DNA of 64,000 nt. It comes from Sphingomonadales bacterium. Its GTDB lineage: Bacteria; Pseudomonadota; Alphaproteobacteria; Sphingomonadales; Sphingomonadaceae. Position 1 is the stretch's first letter. Each line of letters starts with the position of its first letter. The stretch spans positions 1 to 64,000 of the forward strand of contig JANXVZ010000019.1 in assembly GCA_025351405.1 (NCBI GenBank), in the 5' to 3' direction. The position numbers and the translations under genes are program-made. Below, one piece after another: positions 29,645 through 39,983 of the stretch. The notes beneath the pieces were generated by a model, which saw only the letters and a list, made by a program, of their open reading frames with translations, was not told where the DNA came from and did no database searches.

Positions 29645-31426
29645 ATGCACGCTTATCGCACTCACAACTGCGCTGCCCTTCGCGCCTCCGACACCGGCTG
29701 CATGGTGCGGCTGTCGGGCTGGATCCACCGCAAGCGTGACCATGGCGGCGTGTTGTTCATCGATCTGCGCGATCATTTCGGCCTGACCCAGATCGTCGTC
29801 GGGCCTGGCGCGCCGGCGTTCGACACGCTGGACAGGGCACGGCTCGAATCGGTGGTGACAATCACCGGCGAAGTCGTGGCGCGCGGGGCGGGGGCCGCAA
29901 ACGCCAATCTTGCCACAGGCGAAATCGAGGTTCGCGCCGCGGACGTGGTCGTTCAGTCTGCAGCGACCGAGCTGCCGTTGCCGGTCGCCGGCGACGCCGA
30001 ATACCCCGAGGAGATCCGGCTGAAATACCGCTTCCTCGACCTGCGCCGCGATCGCCTGCACGCCAACATGATGCTGCGTTCAGGGGTCATCGCGTCCTTG
30101 CGCCAACGCATGATCGCGCAAGGCTTTACCGAATTCCAGACGCCGATCCTCACCGCCTCCTCGCCGGAAGGTGCGCGCGACTATCTGGTGCCGAGCCGCG
30201 TGCACCCGGGCAAATTCTATGCCCTTCCGCAAGCGCCGCAGATGTTCAAGCAGCTGCTGATGGTGGCCGGCTTCGATCGCTATTTCCAGATCGCACCATG
30301 TTTTCGTGATGAAGATGCCCGCGCGGATCGCAGCCCCGGTGAATTTTACCAGCTCGACTTCGAAATGAGCTTTGTCACCCAAGACGATGTTTTTGCTGCC
30401 ATCGAACCGGTGTTGGCGGGCGTGTTCGAACAGTTTGCCGGCTTTGGCGGACGCGCGCCCTGGGCGGTGACGCAAGGGGCCTTTCCACGCATTCCCTATG
30501 CGGAATCAATGCTGAAATACGGCAACGACAAGCCCGACCTGCGCAACCCGATCATCATCCAGGATGTCACCGAACAATTCCGTGGTTCAGGCTTCGGCCT
30601 GTTTGCCAAGATGGTGGAAAGCGGCAATGTCGTGCGTGCCATCGCAGCGCCCAATACAGCGGAAAAGAGCCGCAAGTTCTTCGACGACATGAACGAATGG
30701 GCCCGCGGTGAAGGCTATGCCGGGCTTGGCTATGTAACGCGCAAGGCCGGCGAGTTCGGGGGACCGGTCGCCAAGAATCACGGCGAGCCGGGCATGCAGG
30801 CGGTTTACGACCAGCTGGGCCTTGGCCCGGACGATGGCTGCTTTTTCGCCGCCGGGAAACTCAGCGAGGCGGCGAAACTGGCCGGACTTGCGCGCACCCG
30901 CGTCGGACAGAATCTGGGCCTGATCGAGCAGAACACCTTCAAATTCTGCTGGATTGTCGATTTCCCGATGTTCGAATATGACGAGGACGCCAAAAAGGTC
31001 GACTTCAGCCACAATCCCTTCTCGATGCCGCAGGGCGAACTCGCGGCGCTTGAAACCATGAACCCGCTCGATATCCTTGCCTATCAATATGATATCGTCT
31101 GCAACGGCGTCGAACTTTCATCTGGCGCCATCCGCAACCACCGCCCGGAAATCATGTACAAGGCCTTCGAGATCGCCGGCTACAGCCGGGACGACGTCGA
31201 CCGCGATTTCGCCGGCATGATCAATGCCTTCAAGTTCGGCGCGCCGCCGCACGGCGGTTCGGCGCCGGGTGTTGACCGTATCGTCATGCTGATCGCCGAT
31301 GAGCCCAACATTCGCGAGGTCGTGGTCTTCCCGATGAACCAGAAGGCGGAAGATCTGATGATGAACGCGCCGAACGTCGCCACCGCCAAGCAACTGCGCG
31401 AGCTGCATATCCGTGTTGTCGAATAA
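29645..31426 (+). CDS. aspS: aspartyl-tRNA synthetase
   Basis: Class II synthetase charging tRNA-Asp (possibly also tRNA-Asn). 593 residues of the bacterial type: OB-fold anticodon domain ([19 protein letters not shown]), class II motif 2 ([16 protein letters not shown]), a GAD-type insertion (about 290-430), and motif 3 ([23 protein letters not shown]). ATG 29645 is the only reasonable start. The acetyltransferase gene begins one base after its stop. Confidence 0.97.
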   Translation: MHAYRTHNCAALRASDTGCMVRLSGWIHRKRDHGGVLFIDLRDHFGLTQIVVGPGAPAFDTLDRARLESVVTITGEVVARGAGAANANLATGEIEVRAADVVVQSAATELPLPVAGDAEYPEEIRLKYRFLDLRRDRLHANMMLRSGVIASLRQRMIAQGFTEFQTPILTASSPEGARDYLVPSRVHPGKFYALPQAPQMFKQLLMVAGFDRYFQIAPCFRDEDARADRSPGEFYQLDFEMSFVTQDDVFAAIEPVLAGVFEQFAGFGGRAPWAVTQGAFPRIPYAESMLKYGNDKPDLRNPIIIQDVTEQFRGSGFGLFAKMVESGNVVRAIAAPNTAEKSRKFFDDMNEWARGEGYAGLGYVTRKAGEFGGPVAKNHGEPGMQAVYDQLGLGPDDGCFFAAGKLSEAAKLAGLARTRVGQNLGLIEQNTFKFCWIVDFPMFEYDEDAKKVDFSHNPFSMPQGELAALETMNPLDILAYQYDIVCNGVELSSGAIRNHRPEIMYKAFEIAGYSRDDVDRDFAGMINAFKFGAPPHGGSAPGVDRIVMLIADEPNIREVVVFPMNQKAEDLMMNAPNVATAKQLRELHIRVVE

Positions 31427-31427
31427 C

Positions 31428-31916
31428 ATGTTGAATATACGGGCTGCATTGCCGGCCGATACCGCCACCATCCTGCAACTCGTCCGCGATCTTGCCGCCT
31501 ATGAGCGCGAGCCGGATGCTGTGATGGCCACCATCGCCGACTTCGACGCGGCGTTGTTCGGTCCGAAGCCCGTCGCCGAGGCGGTTATCGCCGAACAGCA
31601 TGGTGAAGCCGTGGGCATGGCGCTGTTCTTCACCACTTATTCGACCTGGACGGGCAAGCCCGGGCTTTACCTTGAAGACCTGTTCGTCAGGCCACAGGCG
31701 CGCGGGGCAGGCGCCGGCAAGGCGCTGCTCGTCCATCTTGCCAGCATTGCATTGGCCCGCGGCTATAGCCGCTTCGACTGGGCAGTGCTCGACTGGAACA
31801 CGCCGGCGATCGGGTTCTACAAAGCGCTGGGCGCCCGCATGCTGGATGAATGGACAACCATGCGCGTCGACGGCACTGCGCTGGCTGCCTTGGCGGGTAC
31901 GCCACCCCGGCCTTGA
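31428..31916 (+). CDS. GNAT acetyltransferase, diamine/thialysine acetyltransferase-like
   Basis: 162-residue N-acetyltransferase similar to the spermidine/thialysine acetyltransferase group. It has the acetyl-CoA loop in VRPQARGAGAGKALLVHLA, preceded by TYSTWTGKPGLYLEDLF, and followed by YSRFDWAVLDWNTPAIGFYKALGA. The substrate is inferred by resemblance only: a polyamine, small amine or lysine analogue. ATG 31428 is next to the aspS stop; a GTG inside aspS (31413) is possible but less likely. Confidence 0.83.
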   Translation: MLNIRAALPADTATILQLVRDLAAYEREPDAVMATIADFDAALFGPKPVAEAVIAEQHGEAVGMALFFTTYSTWTGKPGLYLEDLFVRPQARGAGAGKALLVHLASIALARGYSRFDWAVLDWNTPAIGFYKALGARMLDEWTTMRVDGTALAALAGTPPRP

Positions 31917-31961
31917 TCGGGACGTCGCCGCAAGCAACGCCCCGGTCAACCGCAGCCTGTC

Positions 31962-32546
31962 TCAGCCGCGTGGAGCGCCGGGATGTTCGCGCGGGGTCGG
32001 CACTTCGGCACCGCTTTCCGCCAGATTATAGCGTTCGATCGATTCGAGGATCAGCCGTTCGGCGGTCGCCCGGTCACGCCAGCCGTCGAAGCGGGTCCAT
32101 TTGCCCGGCTCCAGATCCTTGTAGTGCGTGAAGAAATGTTCGATCTGCTGGAGAAGAATATCCGGCAAGTCCTTGTATTCCTTCACATCGTCGTAATAGG
32201 GATGGACGCTGTTGACCGACACGCACAACAGCTTGGCATCGCCGCCCTTGTCGTCTTCCATCATCATGACGCCGACGGGCCGTACCCGGCTGATGCAGCC
32301 CGGAATGAAGGGCGTGCGTGCCACCACCAGCGCGTCGATGGGATCGCCATCTTCGGCCAGGGTGTGCGGGATGAAACCATAGTTCGTCGGATAACGCATC
32401 GCGGTATGGAGGATGCGATCGACGAACAGCGCGCCGGACGCCTTGTCGAGCTCGTACTTCACGGGCTCGCCGCCAAGCGGACATTCGATTACGACATTGA
32501 CGTCGTGGGGCGGGTTGACCCCGATCGGAATTTGATCGATCCGCAT
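31962..32546 (-). CDS. ppa: inorganic pyrophosphatase (family I)
   Basis: Soluble Mg-dependent enzyme hydrolysing PPi to drive biosynthesis. 194 residues with VNVVIECPLGGEPVKYELDK, the signature EDGDPIDALVV, and KDLEPGKWTRFDGW near the C-terminus. ATG 32546 has AGGAG ten bases upstream; longer in-frame versions lack that site. Divergent from the SMR exporter gene. Confidence 0.96.
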   Translation of the reverse strand: MRIDQIPIGVNPPHDVNVVIECPLGGEPVKYELDKASGALFVDRILHTAMRYPTNYGFIPHTLAEDGDPIDALVVARTPFIPGCISRVRPVGVMMMEDDKGGDAKLLCVSVNSVHPYYDDVKEYKDLPDILLQQIEHFFTHYKDLEPGKWTRFDGWRDRATAERLILESIERYNLAESGAEVPTPREHPGAPRG

Positions 32547-32614
32547 CTTGCTCTCCTGATGATGCGCTGCCGCGTAAGGGCTGCAGGGCGATTCGTCCAC
32601 TGCAAGGGAATGAA

Positions 32615-32932
32615 ATGGCTTGGCTGGCACTGATCGTTGGCGGGCTGTTCGAAGTCGGTTTCACCACTTCGCTGCGCCACGTCGATGGTTTTCGCAACCT
32701 GCCCTGGGTGCTTGCCTTCCTCGCCTCCGTGGCGCTCAGCATGGGCCTGCTCGAATATGCTTCGCGCAGCATTCCGCTTGGTACCGCGTACGCGATCTGG
32801 GCCGGCATCGGTGCCACGGGAACGGTACTGGTCGGGATCGCGCTTTATGGTGAAGTGGCCAGCGCGCCACGTCTGTTGCTCATCGCAGCGCTGATCGGTT
32901 GCATCGTCGGGCTGAAGTTGCTGAAGGCCTGA
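32615..32932 (+). CDS. SMR-family exporter, guanidinium (Gdx/SugE) type
   Basis: 105-residue small multidrug resistance protein with four transmembrane helices. The essential glutamate is in GGLFEVGFTTSLRHVDGF, and the third helix has GTAYAIWAGIGATGTVLVG, a pattern closer to Gdx/SugE than to EmrE. Likely an antiporter of guanidinium or small quaternary amines. It starts 68 bases from ppa on the opposite strand; I see no guanidine riboswitch in that gap. Confidence 0.85.
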   Translation: MAWLALIVGGLFEVGFTTSLRHVDGFRNLPWVLAFLASVALSMGLLEYASRSIPLGTAYAIWAGIGATGTVLVGIALYGEVASAPRLLLIAALIGCIVGLKLLKA

Positions 32933-32966
32933 TTGATAAAGGCCAGAATTTTCGGCGGGTCGGACG

Positions 32967-34889
32967 TTATTGCGGCATCAGCAGCCGGTCGAGCGCGCCA
33001 TCGCCCTTGCCGGTCTTTTCAAACCGGGGAAAGCGCAGCCCTTCATTCCACGCCATGTCGATGCCGTGAACCCGGTCGCCGGTTTTTACCATCAGTCGGA
33101 TCGGAACCTTGCCGCCCTTTGCCGCGATGATCGCCGCTTTCAGGAAATCGTCGGAATAGGGCAGTTCGTTGACCGCGATCAGCTGGTCGCCGACGGTGAG
33201 ACCGGCAGCAAAGGCAGCGCTGTCCCATGCGACCTGTTCGACCTTGGCGTCCTTGCCGACCACGAGACCGCCGGAATAGCTGAGGTTGAGCACCTTGCCG
33301 GCTTTCATGCCATCGGCGAACGCAAGGGTGGGAGTGTCGGTATAGACCAGCCTGTAGCCGGACATGGTGAAACCGTTGAGCGGCGCGCCTGTGGATTTTT
33401 CGGTCAGCCGCTTCTGCAGGAAGCCCGACCAATCGTAGGGCACGACGCTGTCGAGGGTCTTGACGACATCGTCGAATGTGTAGGTCAGCGTCCCCCAATC
33501 GCCATCGTTGACCCCAAAGAATGCCTTGGCAAAATCGTCGAGGCCCTTGCTGCCCTTGGTTTCGCGTCGAATGATGGCGTCGGCCTCCATCCAGATCAGC
33601 AGGCCTTCGTTGTAGTAATCCTCGCTGCGCTGGTAGCTGACCCAGCCCTTGGGGGCGCGGCGGCTGATCACCGGGTCGTTGGTGGTGTCGTCGAGCGACC
33701 GCCATTGCCGGGCGGGCCGATTGTCGAGGCTGGCGGCGATGGCGGCGAGCGAATCGAGCGTTTCCTGCTTGGTCGCCAGGCCGGACCGCGCGCCCAGCAC
33801 ATAACCCCAGAATTGGGTCTGCCCCTCATAGACCCATAGCAGGCTGTCGCGCATCGGAACGCTGTAGTCGGCGGTGAACAAATCGGCGCCGCGGCGGTAC
33901 TTGCCGTCCCAGCTATGGGTGAATTCATGCGGCAAAAGGTTGCGCCGGCCGGGGCCTTTGCTCGTCTTGGTGTCCCAATCGGTGAAATAGTCGGTGGTGA
34001 CACCATCCTCGCTGCTGCGATGGTGTTCGAGCCCGATGCCCCCCATCGTCTCGGACAGCGACACCAGGAAGTCATAATGGTCGAAATGGCGGGCACCGAA
34101 CAGCTTGACCGCCTGGTCCACCAATCGCTTGTGGGCATCGATCTGTGCCGCCGACGCGACGAGGAAGCGCGGTGCATCGGCGACGACGTCGAGTGTCACA
34201 TCGTGGCCAAGGTCCCATTTCTGGAAATACCGCCCGGCGATGAACGGCGAATCGACCAGCGTTTCATAGTCGGTGGTTTCATAGGTGATGATGTCGCCAT
34301 TCGTGGCAGTCGGCCGCAGTGCCCCGGCCGCCTTCCAGCCTGCCGGCCAGGTCACGCGGGTTTCGATGGGGATGTTGCGGGTGAAATAGCCGGCCGGATA
34401 CAGCGAAACGCTGTTCGGCTGCAGGCTCATCATGTCGGTGGTCACCACGATGCGCCCCTGGTTGGCGTTCGTGGCGGAAGCAAAGGCAAATTGCACGTCG
34501 AGCGCCTTGGCCCCAGCGGGCACATCGACGGTGATGGCATAGACATCGACCTGGTCGCGTTTCCACAGCAGTTCCCTGCCGCCGGCGCGGATGACGAGGC
34601 CGACAAGCTTTTCAAGCTGGCCGGTCGGGCTGTGGTTGCCCGGCAGCCATTTGGGGAACAGCAGCGTCATCGGGCCAGCGGCGGCAACGGGAATGGTTTC
34701 CTGGACCTTGAAGATGCCGCGGGTGATATCGGTGGCGTCGACCTTCAACTGGATCGTGCCCGGAAAGGCGATGTCGCGCGCCGCGGGAATGGTGTTTTCA
34801 AACGGCAGCGGCTGTGGCTTGCTGTTGGGCACGGCGGCGATGGCGCTGGTGGCGAGCAGTGCCGCAATGGCGGACAGGACGATACGCAT
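32967..34889 (-). CDS. M61-family glycyl aminopeptidase, exported
   Basis: 640-residue metallopeptidase with a signal peptide (MRIVLSAIAALLATSAIAA). Zinc ligands and catalytic Glu lie in HEFTHSWDGKYRR (321-325), with the family motif GGIGLEHH just before (283-290). The region 510-600 is a PDZ domain (VEQVAWDSAAFAAGLTVGDQ). Related M61 enzymes release N-terminal glycine or alanine in the periplasm. Monocistronic; its promoter shares about 118 bases with divergent hisS. Confidence 0.9.
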   Translation of the reverse strand: MRIVLSAIAALLATSAIAAVPNSKPQPLPFENTIPAARDIAFPGTIQLKVDATDITRGIFKVQETIPVAAAGPMTLLFPKWLPGNHSPTGQLEKLVGLVIRAGGRELLWKRDQVDVYAITVDVPAGAKALDVQFAFASATNANQGRIVVTTDMMSLQPNSVSLYPAGYFTRNIPIETRVTWPAGWKAAGALRPTATNGDIITYETTDYETLVDSPFIAGRYFQKWDLGHDVTLDVVADAPRFLVASAAQIDAHKRLVDQAVKLFGARHFDHYDFLVSLSETMGGIGLEHHRSSEDGVTTDYFTDWDTKTSKGPGRRNLLPHEFTHSWDGKYRRGADLFTADYSVPMRDSLLWVYEGQTQFWGYVLGARSGLATKQETLDSLAAIAASLDNRPARQWRSLDDTTNDPVISRRAPKGWVSYQRSEDYYNEGLLIWMEADAIIRRETKGSKGLDDFAKAFFGVNDGDWGTLTYTFDDVVKTLDSVVPYDWSGFLQKRLTEKSTGAPLNGFTMSGYRLVYTDTPTLAFADGMKAGKVLNLSYSGGLVVGKDAKVEQVAWDSAAFAAGLTVGDQLIAVNELPYSDDFLKAAIIAAKGGKVPIRLMVKTGDRVHGIDMAWNEGLRFPRFEKTGKGDGALDRLLMPQ

Positions 34890-35006
34890 ATGTATTGATT
34901 ACCCCTTGATGGCACAGGCTAATCGGGGAAGCAGGCGGCTGTCCAGTGATGCAGCGACGATGGCGAGGATGACAATCGCGCGCGTCTCGCCTATCCCGCG
35001 CCGACC

Positions 35007-36281
35007 ATGAGCAAGCAACAACGCCCGCAACAGCGCCCGCAGCAACGCCCGCGCGGTACCCAGGACATGATCGGCGAGCAGGCAGCGCGCTTCGACCATG
35101 TCATCGAAACCTTCAACCGCGTGCGCAAGCTTTACGGATTTGGGCGCGTCGAGGTGCCGGTTTTCGAGGCGACTTCGGTGTTTTCGCGGTCGCTCGGCGA
35201 AACCACCGATGTTGTGTCGAAGGAGATGTATTCGTTCGAGGATCGCGGCGGTGATTCGCTCACCCTGCGTCCGGAATTCACCGCCGGGATTGCCCGCGCC
35301 TATATCGAGAACGGCTGGCAGATGCACAGCCCGCTCAAGCTGGCGACCTGGGGGCCGTTGTTTCGTTACGAGCGCCCGCAAAAGGGCCGTTTCCGGCAGT
35401 TTCACCAGTTGGACGCCGAAGTGTTGGGCGCGGCGGAGCCCGCTGCCGATGTCGAGGTGATCGCGCTGGCGCAGCAGGTCCTCGACGAGCTGGGTGTTTC
35501 CGGCGATGTCACGCTGCAACTGAACACCATGGGCGATCCTGAAACCCGTGCCGCGTGGAGCACGGCGACCGCAGCGCATTTCGCTGCCAACGCCGATGCT
35601 TTGGGTGAGGAGAGCCGGCGGCGGCTGCTCACCAATCCGCTGCGCATTCTCGACAGCAAGGATGCTACCGACCATGCGCTGGTGGCCGCCGCGCCCAAGA
35701 TCGACGCTTATATGACGTCGGACGCGGGGGCCTTTTTCGAAGCGCTGCAAAAGGGCTTGCAGGCATCGGGGATTGCCTGGGTCGCCAACGCACGGTTGGT
35801 GCGCGGGCTGGACTATTATCGGCACACGGTGTTCGAATTCGTAACCGAGGCGCTGGGTGCGCAGGGGACTGTGATCGGCGGCGGGCGTTATGACGGACTG
35901 GTTGGCACGATGGGCGGGCCGGAGACGCCTGCGGTGGGCTGGGCAGGGGGGATCGAGCGGCTAGCGATGCTAGTGGCGGAGCCGCGAACAACAGCTACCA
36001 TTGCTGTCGTCGCTGACTCTCCCGAACAAGACGAGTTAGCGCGCAAATATCTGCTTTTGCTGCGTCGGGGTAATGTCCCTTCCGAGATAGCTTATCGAGG
36101 TAACACGAAACGCCAAGTAGAGATCGCCAAAAAGCGGGGTTCTAGAGCAGTTCTGATTGTACGCGGCGCAGATACTGAACGTCCCTTGCATATACAGCAC
36201 CTCGAAACTGACGACGATGATCGCCACGCTACTCAGCAAGAGATTGTGGCTGCGATTGGCGTTGCAGTAACTGGCAACTGA
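35007..36281 (+). CDS. hisS: histidyl-tRNA synthetase
   Basis: Charges tRNA-His. 424 residues: class II catalytic core with [41 protein letters not shown], the histidine-A motif [15 protein letters not shown] and GGGRYDGLV, then an anticodon-binding domain. Right after the start codon are three QQRP-like units made by 12-base repeats. From about base 35960 the composition falls to about 52% G+C (125 of 240 bases at 36001-36240), with codons such as TTA and CTA that are rare in the neighbours. prfA begins one base after the stop. Confidence 0.95.
   Translation: MSKQQRPQQRPQQRPRGTQDMIGEQAARFDHVIETFNRVRKLYGFGRVEVPVFEATSVFSRSLGETTDVVSKEMYSFEDRGGDSLTLRPEFTAGIARAYIENGWQMHSPLKLATWGPLFRYERPQKGRFRQFHQLDAEVLGAAEPAADVEVIALAQQVLDELGVSGDVTLQLNTMGDPETRAAWSTATAAHFAANADALGEESRRRLLTNPLRILDSKDATDHALVAAAPKIDAYMTSDAGAFFEALQKGLQASGIAWVANARLVRGLDYYRHTVFEFVTEALGAQGTVIGGGRYDGLVGTMGGPETPAVGWAGGIERLAMLVAEPRTTATIAVVADSPEQDELARKYLLLLRRGNVPSEIAYRGNTKRQVEIAKKRGSRAVLIVRGADTERPLHIQHLETDDDDRHATQQEIVAAIGVAVTGN
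35016..35051. repeat. 12-bp tandem repeat at the hisS start
   Basis: Three 12-base units (35016, 35028, 35040) differing at one or two third positions encode [12 protein letters not shown] directly ahead of the conserved RGTQDM. Confidence 0.85.
35960..36281 (+). other. AT-richer block forming the hisS anticodon-binding domain
   Basis: G+C is 125 of 240 bases (52%) for 36001-36240; in the next gene 36301-36360 has 44 of 60. The change begins near the catalytic/anticodon domain junction and stops at the gene end. The encoded segment ([40 protein letters not shown]) still looks like a HisRS anticodon domain. Replacement by recombination with a distant donor is inferred. Confidence 0.65.
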
Positions 36282-36282
36282 A

Positions 36283-37347
36283 ATGATCATCTCCCCCGAG
36301 CGCATAGCCCAGATCGAGCGCCGCCACGCCGACCTCGCCGCCCAGATGGGCAACCCGTCGCTTGCTGCCGACAAGTTCGTGCAATTGTCGAAGGACTATG
36401 CCGAACTCACCCCCGTCGTCGAAGCGGCCGCCGCGTTGCGGGCGCTGCGCGAGGAGGCCGCCAGCCTCAAATCCATCGCGGCCAACGACGAAATGTATGA
36501 GATGGCGCAGGAGGAGCTTGTCGCCATCGAAGAACAGCTTCCCGCCGCCGAACGCGCCATGGCACTGAAATTGCTGCCAAAGGACAGCGCCGACAGCAAG
36601 CCGGCGATGCTCGAAATTCGCGCAGGCACTGGCGGTGACGAAGCCGCGCTGTTCGCCGGAGACCTTTATCGCATGTACGAGCGCTATGCCGCGACCCGGA
36701 ACTGGCGGATCGAGCTGATGTCGGCGTCGGCCGGGGAGATGGGCGGCTTCAAGGAAATCATCGCCAGCGTCACCGGCGACAGCGTTTTCGCCCGGCTGAA
36801 GTTCGAAAGCGGCGTCCACCGCGTCCAGCGCGTGCCGGCGACCGAAACCCAGGGCCGTATCCACACCAGTGCGGCAACGGTCGCGGTGCTGCCCGAAGCT
36901 GAAGAGGTCGATATCGATATCCAGGACAAGGATTTGCGCATCGATGTCTTCCGGTCGTCGGGACCGGGTGGCCAATCGGTCAACACCACCGACAGCGCGG
37001 TGCGCATCACCCATCTGCCCTCGGGGCTGGTGGTGCAGCAGCAGGATGAGAAATCCCAGCACAAGAACAAGGCCAAGGCCATGAAAGTGCTGCGCTCACG
37101 GCTTTATGACCTGGAACGCAGCAAGGTCGATTCGGCGCGCTCGGCGGATCGCAAGGCCATGGTCGGATCGGGCGACCGGTCGGAGCGGATCCGCACCTAT
37201 AATTACCCGCAGGGGCGGGTTACCGACCATCGCATCAACCTGACGCTGCACCGGCTGTCCGAAATCCTCGAAGGCCCGGGGCTGGAGGAGATGATCGCGG
37301 CGCTGATCTCGGAGGATGAAGCGGCGCGGCTGGCGGAACTGGGGTGA
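36283..37347 (+). CDS. prfA: peptide chain release factor 1
   Basis: Recognises UAA/UAG and triggers peptide release. 354 residues. The catalytic GGQ is in [20 protein letters not shown], preceded by [27 protein letters not shown] and the PxT-type recognition domain around residues 180-190. ATG 36283 follows the hisS stop by one base. hisS-prfA-prmC is a common alphaproteobacterial order, and PrmC methylates this GGQ glutamine. Confidence 0.97.
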   Translation: MIISPERIAQIERRHADLAAQMGNPSLAADKFVQLSKDYAELTPVVEAAAALRALREEAASLKSIAANDEMYEMAQEELVAIEEQLPAAERAMALKLLPKDSADSKPAMLEIRAGTGGDEAALFAGDLYRMYERYAATRNWRIELMSASAGEMGGFKEIIASVTGDSVFARLKFESGVHRVQRVPATETQGRIHTSAATVAVLPEAEEVDIDIQDKDLRIDVFRSSGPGGQSVNTTDSAVRITHLPSGLVVQQQDEKSQHKNKAKAMKVLRSRLYDLERSKVDSARSADRKAMVGSGDRSERIRTYNYPQGRVTDHRINLTLHRLSEILEGPGLEEMIAALISEDEAARLAELG

Positions 37348-37456
37348 GCGTCGCCGCCGCCCGCCACGGCAATCTGGCCGGCAACCGGGAACCCAGGGCC
37401 GATTGCGCTGTGCACCAACCGCAGGACCAGGGCCACACCGGCGCCGGCATGGCATC

Positions 37457-38257
37457 GTGACGACGACAGCGATGGCGCTCGCTGCGGCGGCGCGCGAGAT
37501 TGACCGGCTTGATGCCGAAGTCCTGCTCGCGCACCTGCTCGGCATCGACCGCATGGCGCTGTTGCTCAATCCGGACCGCAGCATCGACGCGCAAGGCTAT
37601 GAAATGCTAGTCCAGCGCCGTGTGACCGGCGAACCCGTCGCCTATATAATCGGGCACCGGGAATTCTGGTCCCTCGACCTGCGCGTTACCCCGGACGTGC
37701 TGATTCCGCGGCCCGATTCAGAGACATTGATCGATGTCGCCATTGCGTCCTGCGCCGTGCCGCCCGCACGAATCCTCGACCTGGGCACCGGCAGCGGCGC
37801 GCTGTTGCTCGCGGCGTTGCAGCACTGGCCGGCAGCATCCGGCGTCGGTGTCGATATCTCCCCGCGAGCATTGGCGGTCGCTCGCGGCAATGCCGGACGG
37901 CTGGGTCTTGATGGCCGCAGCACGTTCCGCATCGGGGACTGGGGCCACGACCTTTCCGAACGGTTCGACCTTGTCCTCGCCAACCCGCCCTATGTCGAAA
38001 CCGATGCCGAACTGGCGCGCGATGTCCGCGACCATGAACCGGCAAGGGCACTGTTCGCCGGGCCGGACGGGCTCAGGGAATACCGCAGGCTTGTCCCGCA
38101 ACTGCCTGGATTGTTGGGGGTCGGCGCCACCGCGATTGTCGAGATCGGATCGACCCAGGCCGCGGCGGTGCAGGCCATGGTGGCGGCAGCAGGCCTGCAG
38201 AGTAGCGTCCACAGGGATATTTCGGGGCATGACCGCTGCGTCGCGATGTGCGCCTAA
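37457..38257 (+). CDS. prmC: release factor glutamine N5-methyltransferase
   Basis: Methylates the GGQ glutamine of release factors. 266 residues from GTG 37457 (or ATG 37472). It has the helical N-domain (DAEVLLAHLLGIDRMALLL), REFWSLDLRVTPDVLIPRPDSE, the SAM motif ILDLGTGSGALLLA and the catalytic LANPPYVE. An in-frame extension back into prfA is rich in Arg/Pro and looks non-coding. It overlaps the end of the convergent serine hydrolase gene by four bases. Confidence 0.92.
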   Translation: MTTTAMALAAAAREIDRLDAEVLLAHLLGIDRMALLLNPDRSIDAQGYEMLVQRRVTGEPVAYIIGHREFWSLDLRVTPDVLIPRPDSETLIDVAIASCAVPPARILDLGTGSGALLLAALQHWPAASGVGVDISPRALAVARGNAGRLGLDGRSTFRIGDWGHDLSERFDLVLANPPYVETDAELARDVRDHEPARALFAGPDGLREYRRLVPQLPGLLGVGATAIVEIGSTQAAAVQAMVAAAGLQSSVHRDISGHDRCVAMCA

Positions 38258-39900
38258 TCGTCGCGGCGCTCCAGCACCCGGCCCGAAGCGATCAGCAGTT
38301 GCGGGCGGCCATCGACGAAGCCGGCAAAACGCACCCGTTCGGGGTCCCAGTCGCTTGCCGCGGATCGCCAGGTATCGCTGCCGATATCGACCAGCGGATC
38401 GGTGCCATCGGCGAACAGTGTATCGCCGCGCGCCACCAGTGTAATGCCGCCGACCCAGGGGTCGTCGGTCTGGTATCGCCCGGCACGCGCCGCGATGTGC
38501 GGCGGCACCGGCGGCAGCGCCGGCACCGTCCTGCCGTCGCGGACATGGCGCGCGCTGCCCCAGGCCAGGCTGGTCACGGCCCCCGCCTCACGGTTGAACA
38601 GCAGGGGAAGATCGTCGATCTGGCTGATGAACATATCGGGACCGATAGGTTCTAGCGCGGAGGACTTGCCGAAGGCGACGATCTGCAAGTCCGGCCGGAT
38701 CGTCACAGGGCCAAAGCTGCCGGCAAAATCCGCGGCCTTTACCGGGGGTCGCCCCAGATCGGTCGGCGTCGGCAGTGGCAATCCCGCCCCGGCGCAGCGC
38801 ATCGCCTCGACCGCGAACATCGTCAGCAGGCGCGGGCGATAGCCGGTACCGCCGACGGCGCAGCTCGCAAACGCCCCGGTGCCTGCCGCCGGGTCGACGT
38901 GAAACGACGATGAAAAGCACACCATGCCCCCGGTATGGTGCAACAGCGCGCGGCCGTTGGCGAGGCGATGCATCAGCCCCATGCCGTAAGTCTCTGCAGG
39001 GATTGCCGGAACCTGCACGACCGGCTTGGCCAGCCACAGCCTAGCCATCGCGTCCGGCACCACCGGCCCGCCATGGCCATTGCCCACCCCGATCATGAAG
39101 CGCAGGTATTTCGCCATATCGGGCAGGGTGGAGGCAACCGAGCCGGCGCCGAGCGCGGCATCCCCCCAAGGCGCCGGAGCCAGAGCGACGCGATCGCCGC
39201 CGCGGCGGTCGGGCCGCAGCGGGCTATAGCTTGCGGGAAATCGCGTGCGGTCCCGCCATGGGATGATGCCGTGCGTCGCGGCCATCCCCAAGCGCGCGCA
39301 CACCCGCGTTTCGATGCTGCGCGCCAACGGCACGCCCTCGATGCGCGCAATCATGGTCCCGAGCAGATCATAGCCGGTGTTGCTGTACGACCAGTGCGAA
39401 CCAGCCGCAAAACCACGCCAGAGCTTGCCGCCATCAGGCTGAAATTGCGGGGCAAAGTCCGGCAACCCGGTGGTATGATCGAGCAAGCCGCGGATGGTGA
39501 AGGCGCCGTCATCGGGCAGCGGTGCCTCTGGCAGGACGCTGCGGATGTCGGCTTCCAGGTCGATCTTGTGCTCCGAAGCCAATTGCAGGCAGATCGCCGC
39601 GACAAAGGATTTGCTGATCGAACCGATCTGCCACAGGTCATCGGGCCGCAGGGGCTCGGTCCTTTCGAAGTTGCGGTGGCCGGAATGGATGAGTGCCGTG
39701 AACCCGCCATCGACAACGACCATGCCCATTGCCGGCAGGCCGAAGTGGCGGCGATGATCCTCCAGATACCCGGCGATGGCTGTCAGCGCCGATCGCTGCG
39801 CCGGCGTCGCACCTGCGGCGATGATGCTGGCCCTGGCAATTCCCGGGCCGACCAATGCCGCAGCGCCACCACCAAGGAACAGGCGTCGGTCGATCGGCAT
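38254..39900 (-). CDS. exported serine hydrolase of the beta-lactamase/class C family
   Basis: 548 residues. Twin-arginine-like leader MPIDRRLFLGGGAAALVG from ATG 39900, then a serine beta-lactamase/DD-peptidase-type domain (about 40-370) with the S-x-x-K nucleophile Ser94-Ile-Ser-Lys97 in QIGSISKSF, Tyr172-Ser-Asn174 in WSYSNTGYDLL, and HHTGGM as the KTG equivalent. The C-terminal 180 residues form a separate beta-rich domain. Probably an esterase or peptidase of the periplasm rather than an antibiotic-hydrolysing enzyme; the natural substrate is not visible. Confidence 0.83.
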   Translation of the reverse strand: MPIDRRLFLGGGAAALVGPGIARASIIAAGATPAQRSALTAIAGYLEDHRRHFGLPAMGMVVVDGGFTALIHSGHRNFERTEPLRPDDLWQIGSISKSFVAAICLQLASEHKIDLEADIRSVLPEAPLPDDGAFTIRGLLDHTTGLPDFAPQFQPDGGKLWRGFAAGSHWSYSNTGYDLLGTMIARIEGVPLARSIETRVCARLGMAATHGIIPWRDRTRFPASYSPLRPDRRGGDRVALAPAPWGDAALGAGSVASTLPDMAKYLRFMIGVGNGHGGPVVPDAMARLWLAKPVVQVPAIPAETYGMGLMHRLANGRALLHHTGGMVCFSSSFHVDPAAGTGAFASCAVGGTGYRPRLLTMFAVEAMRCAGAGLPLPTPTDLGRPPVKAADFAGSFGPVTIRPDLQIVAFGKSSALEPIGPDMFISQIDDLPLLFNREAGAVTSLAWGSARHVRDGRTVPALPPVPPHIAARAGRYQTDDPWVGGITLVARGDTLFADGTDPLVDIGSDTWRSAASDWDPERVRFAGFVDGRPQLLIASGRVLERRDD

Positions 39901-39983
39901 GGCATCCCCCAATTGCGGCCCATTGGCACCGCACCGCATCAGCGTGTGCGGGAAGCCTCGGCCCGTCAACCGTGCCGCAAGGA

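Noticed and set aside
32547-32614. Guanidine riboswitch before the SMR exporter
   Set aside because: The 68-base gap is too short for the class I and III folds and contains no paired ACGR loops of class II.
38254-39900. Antibiotic-resistance class C beta-lactamase
   Set aside because: It is too long, has an extra C-terminal domain and HTGG in place of KTG; it fits the general serine hydrolase group better.
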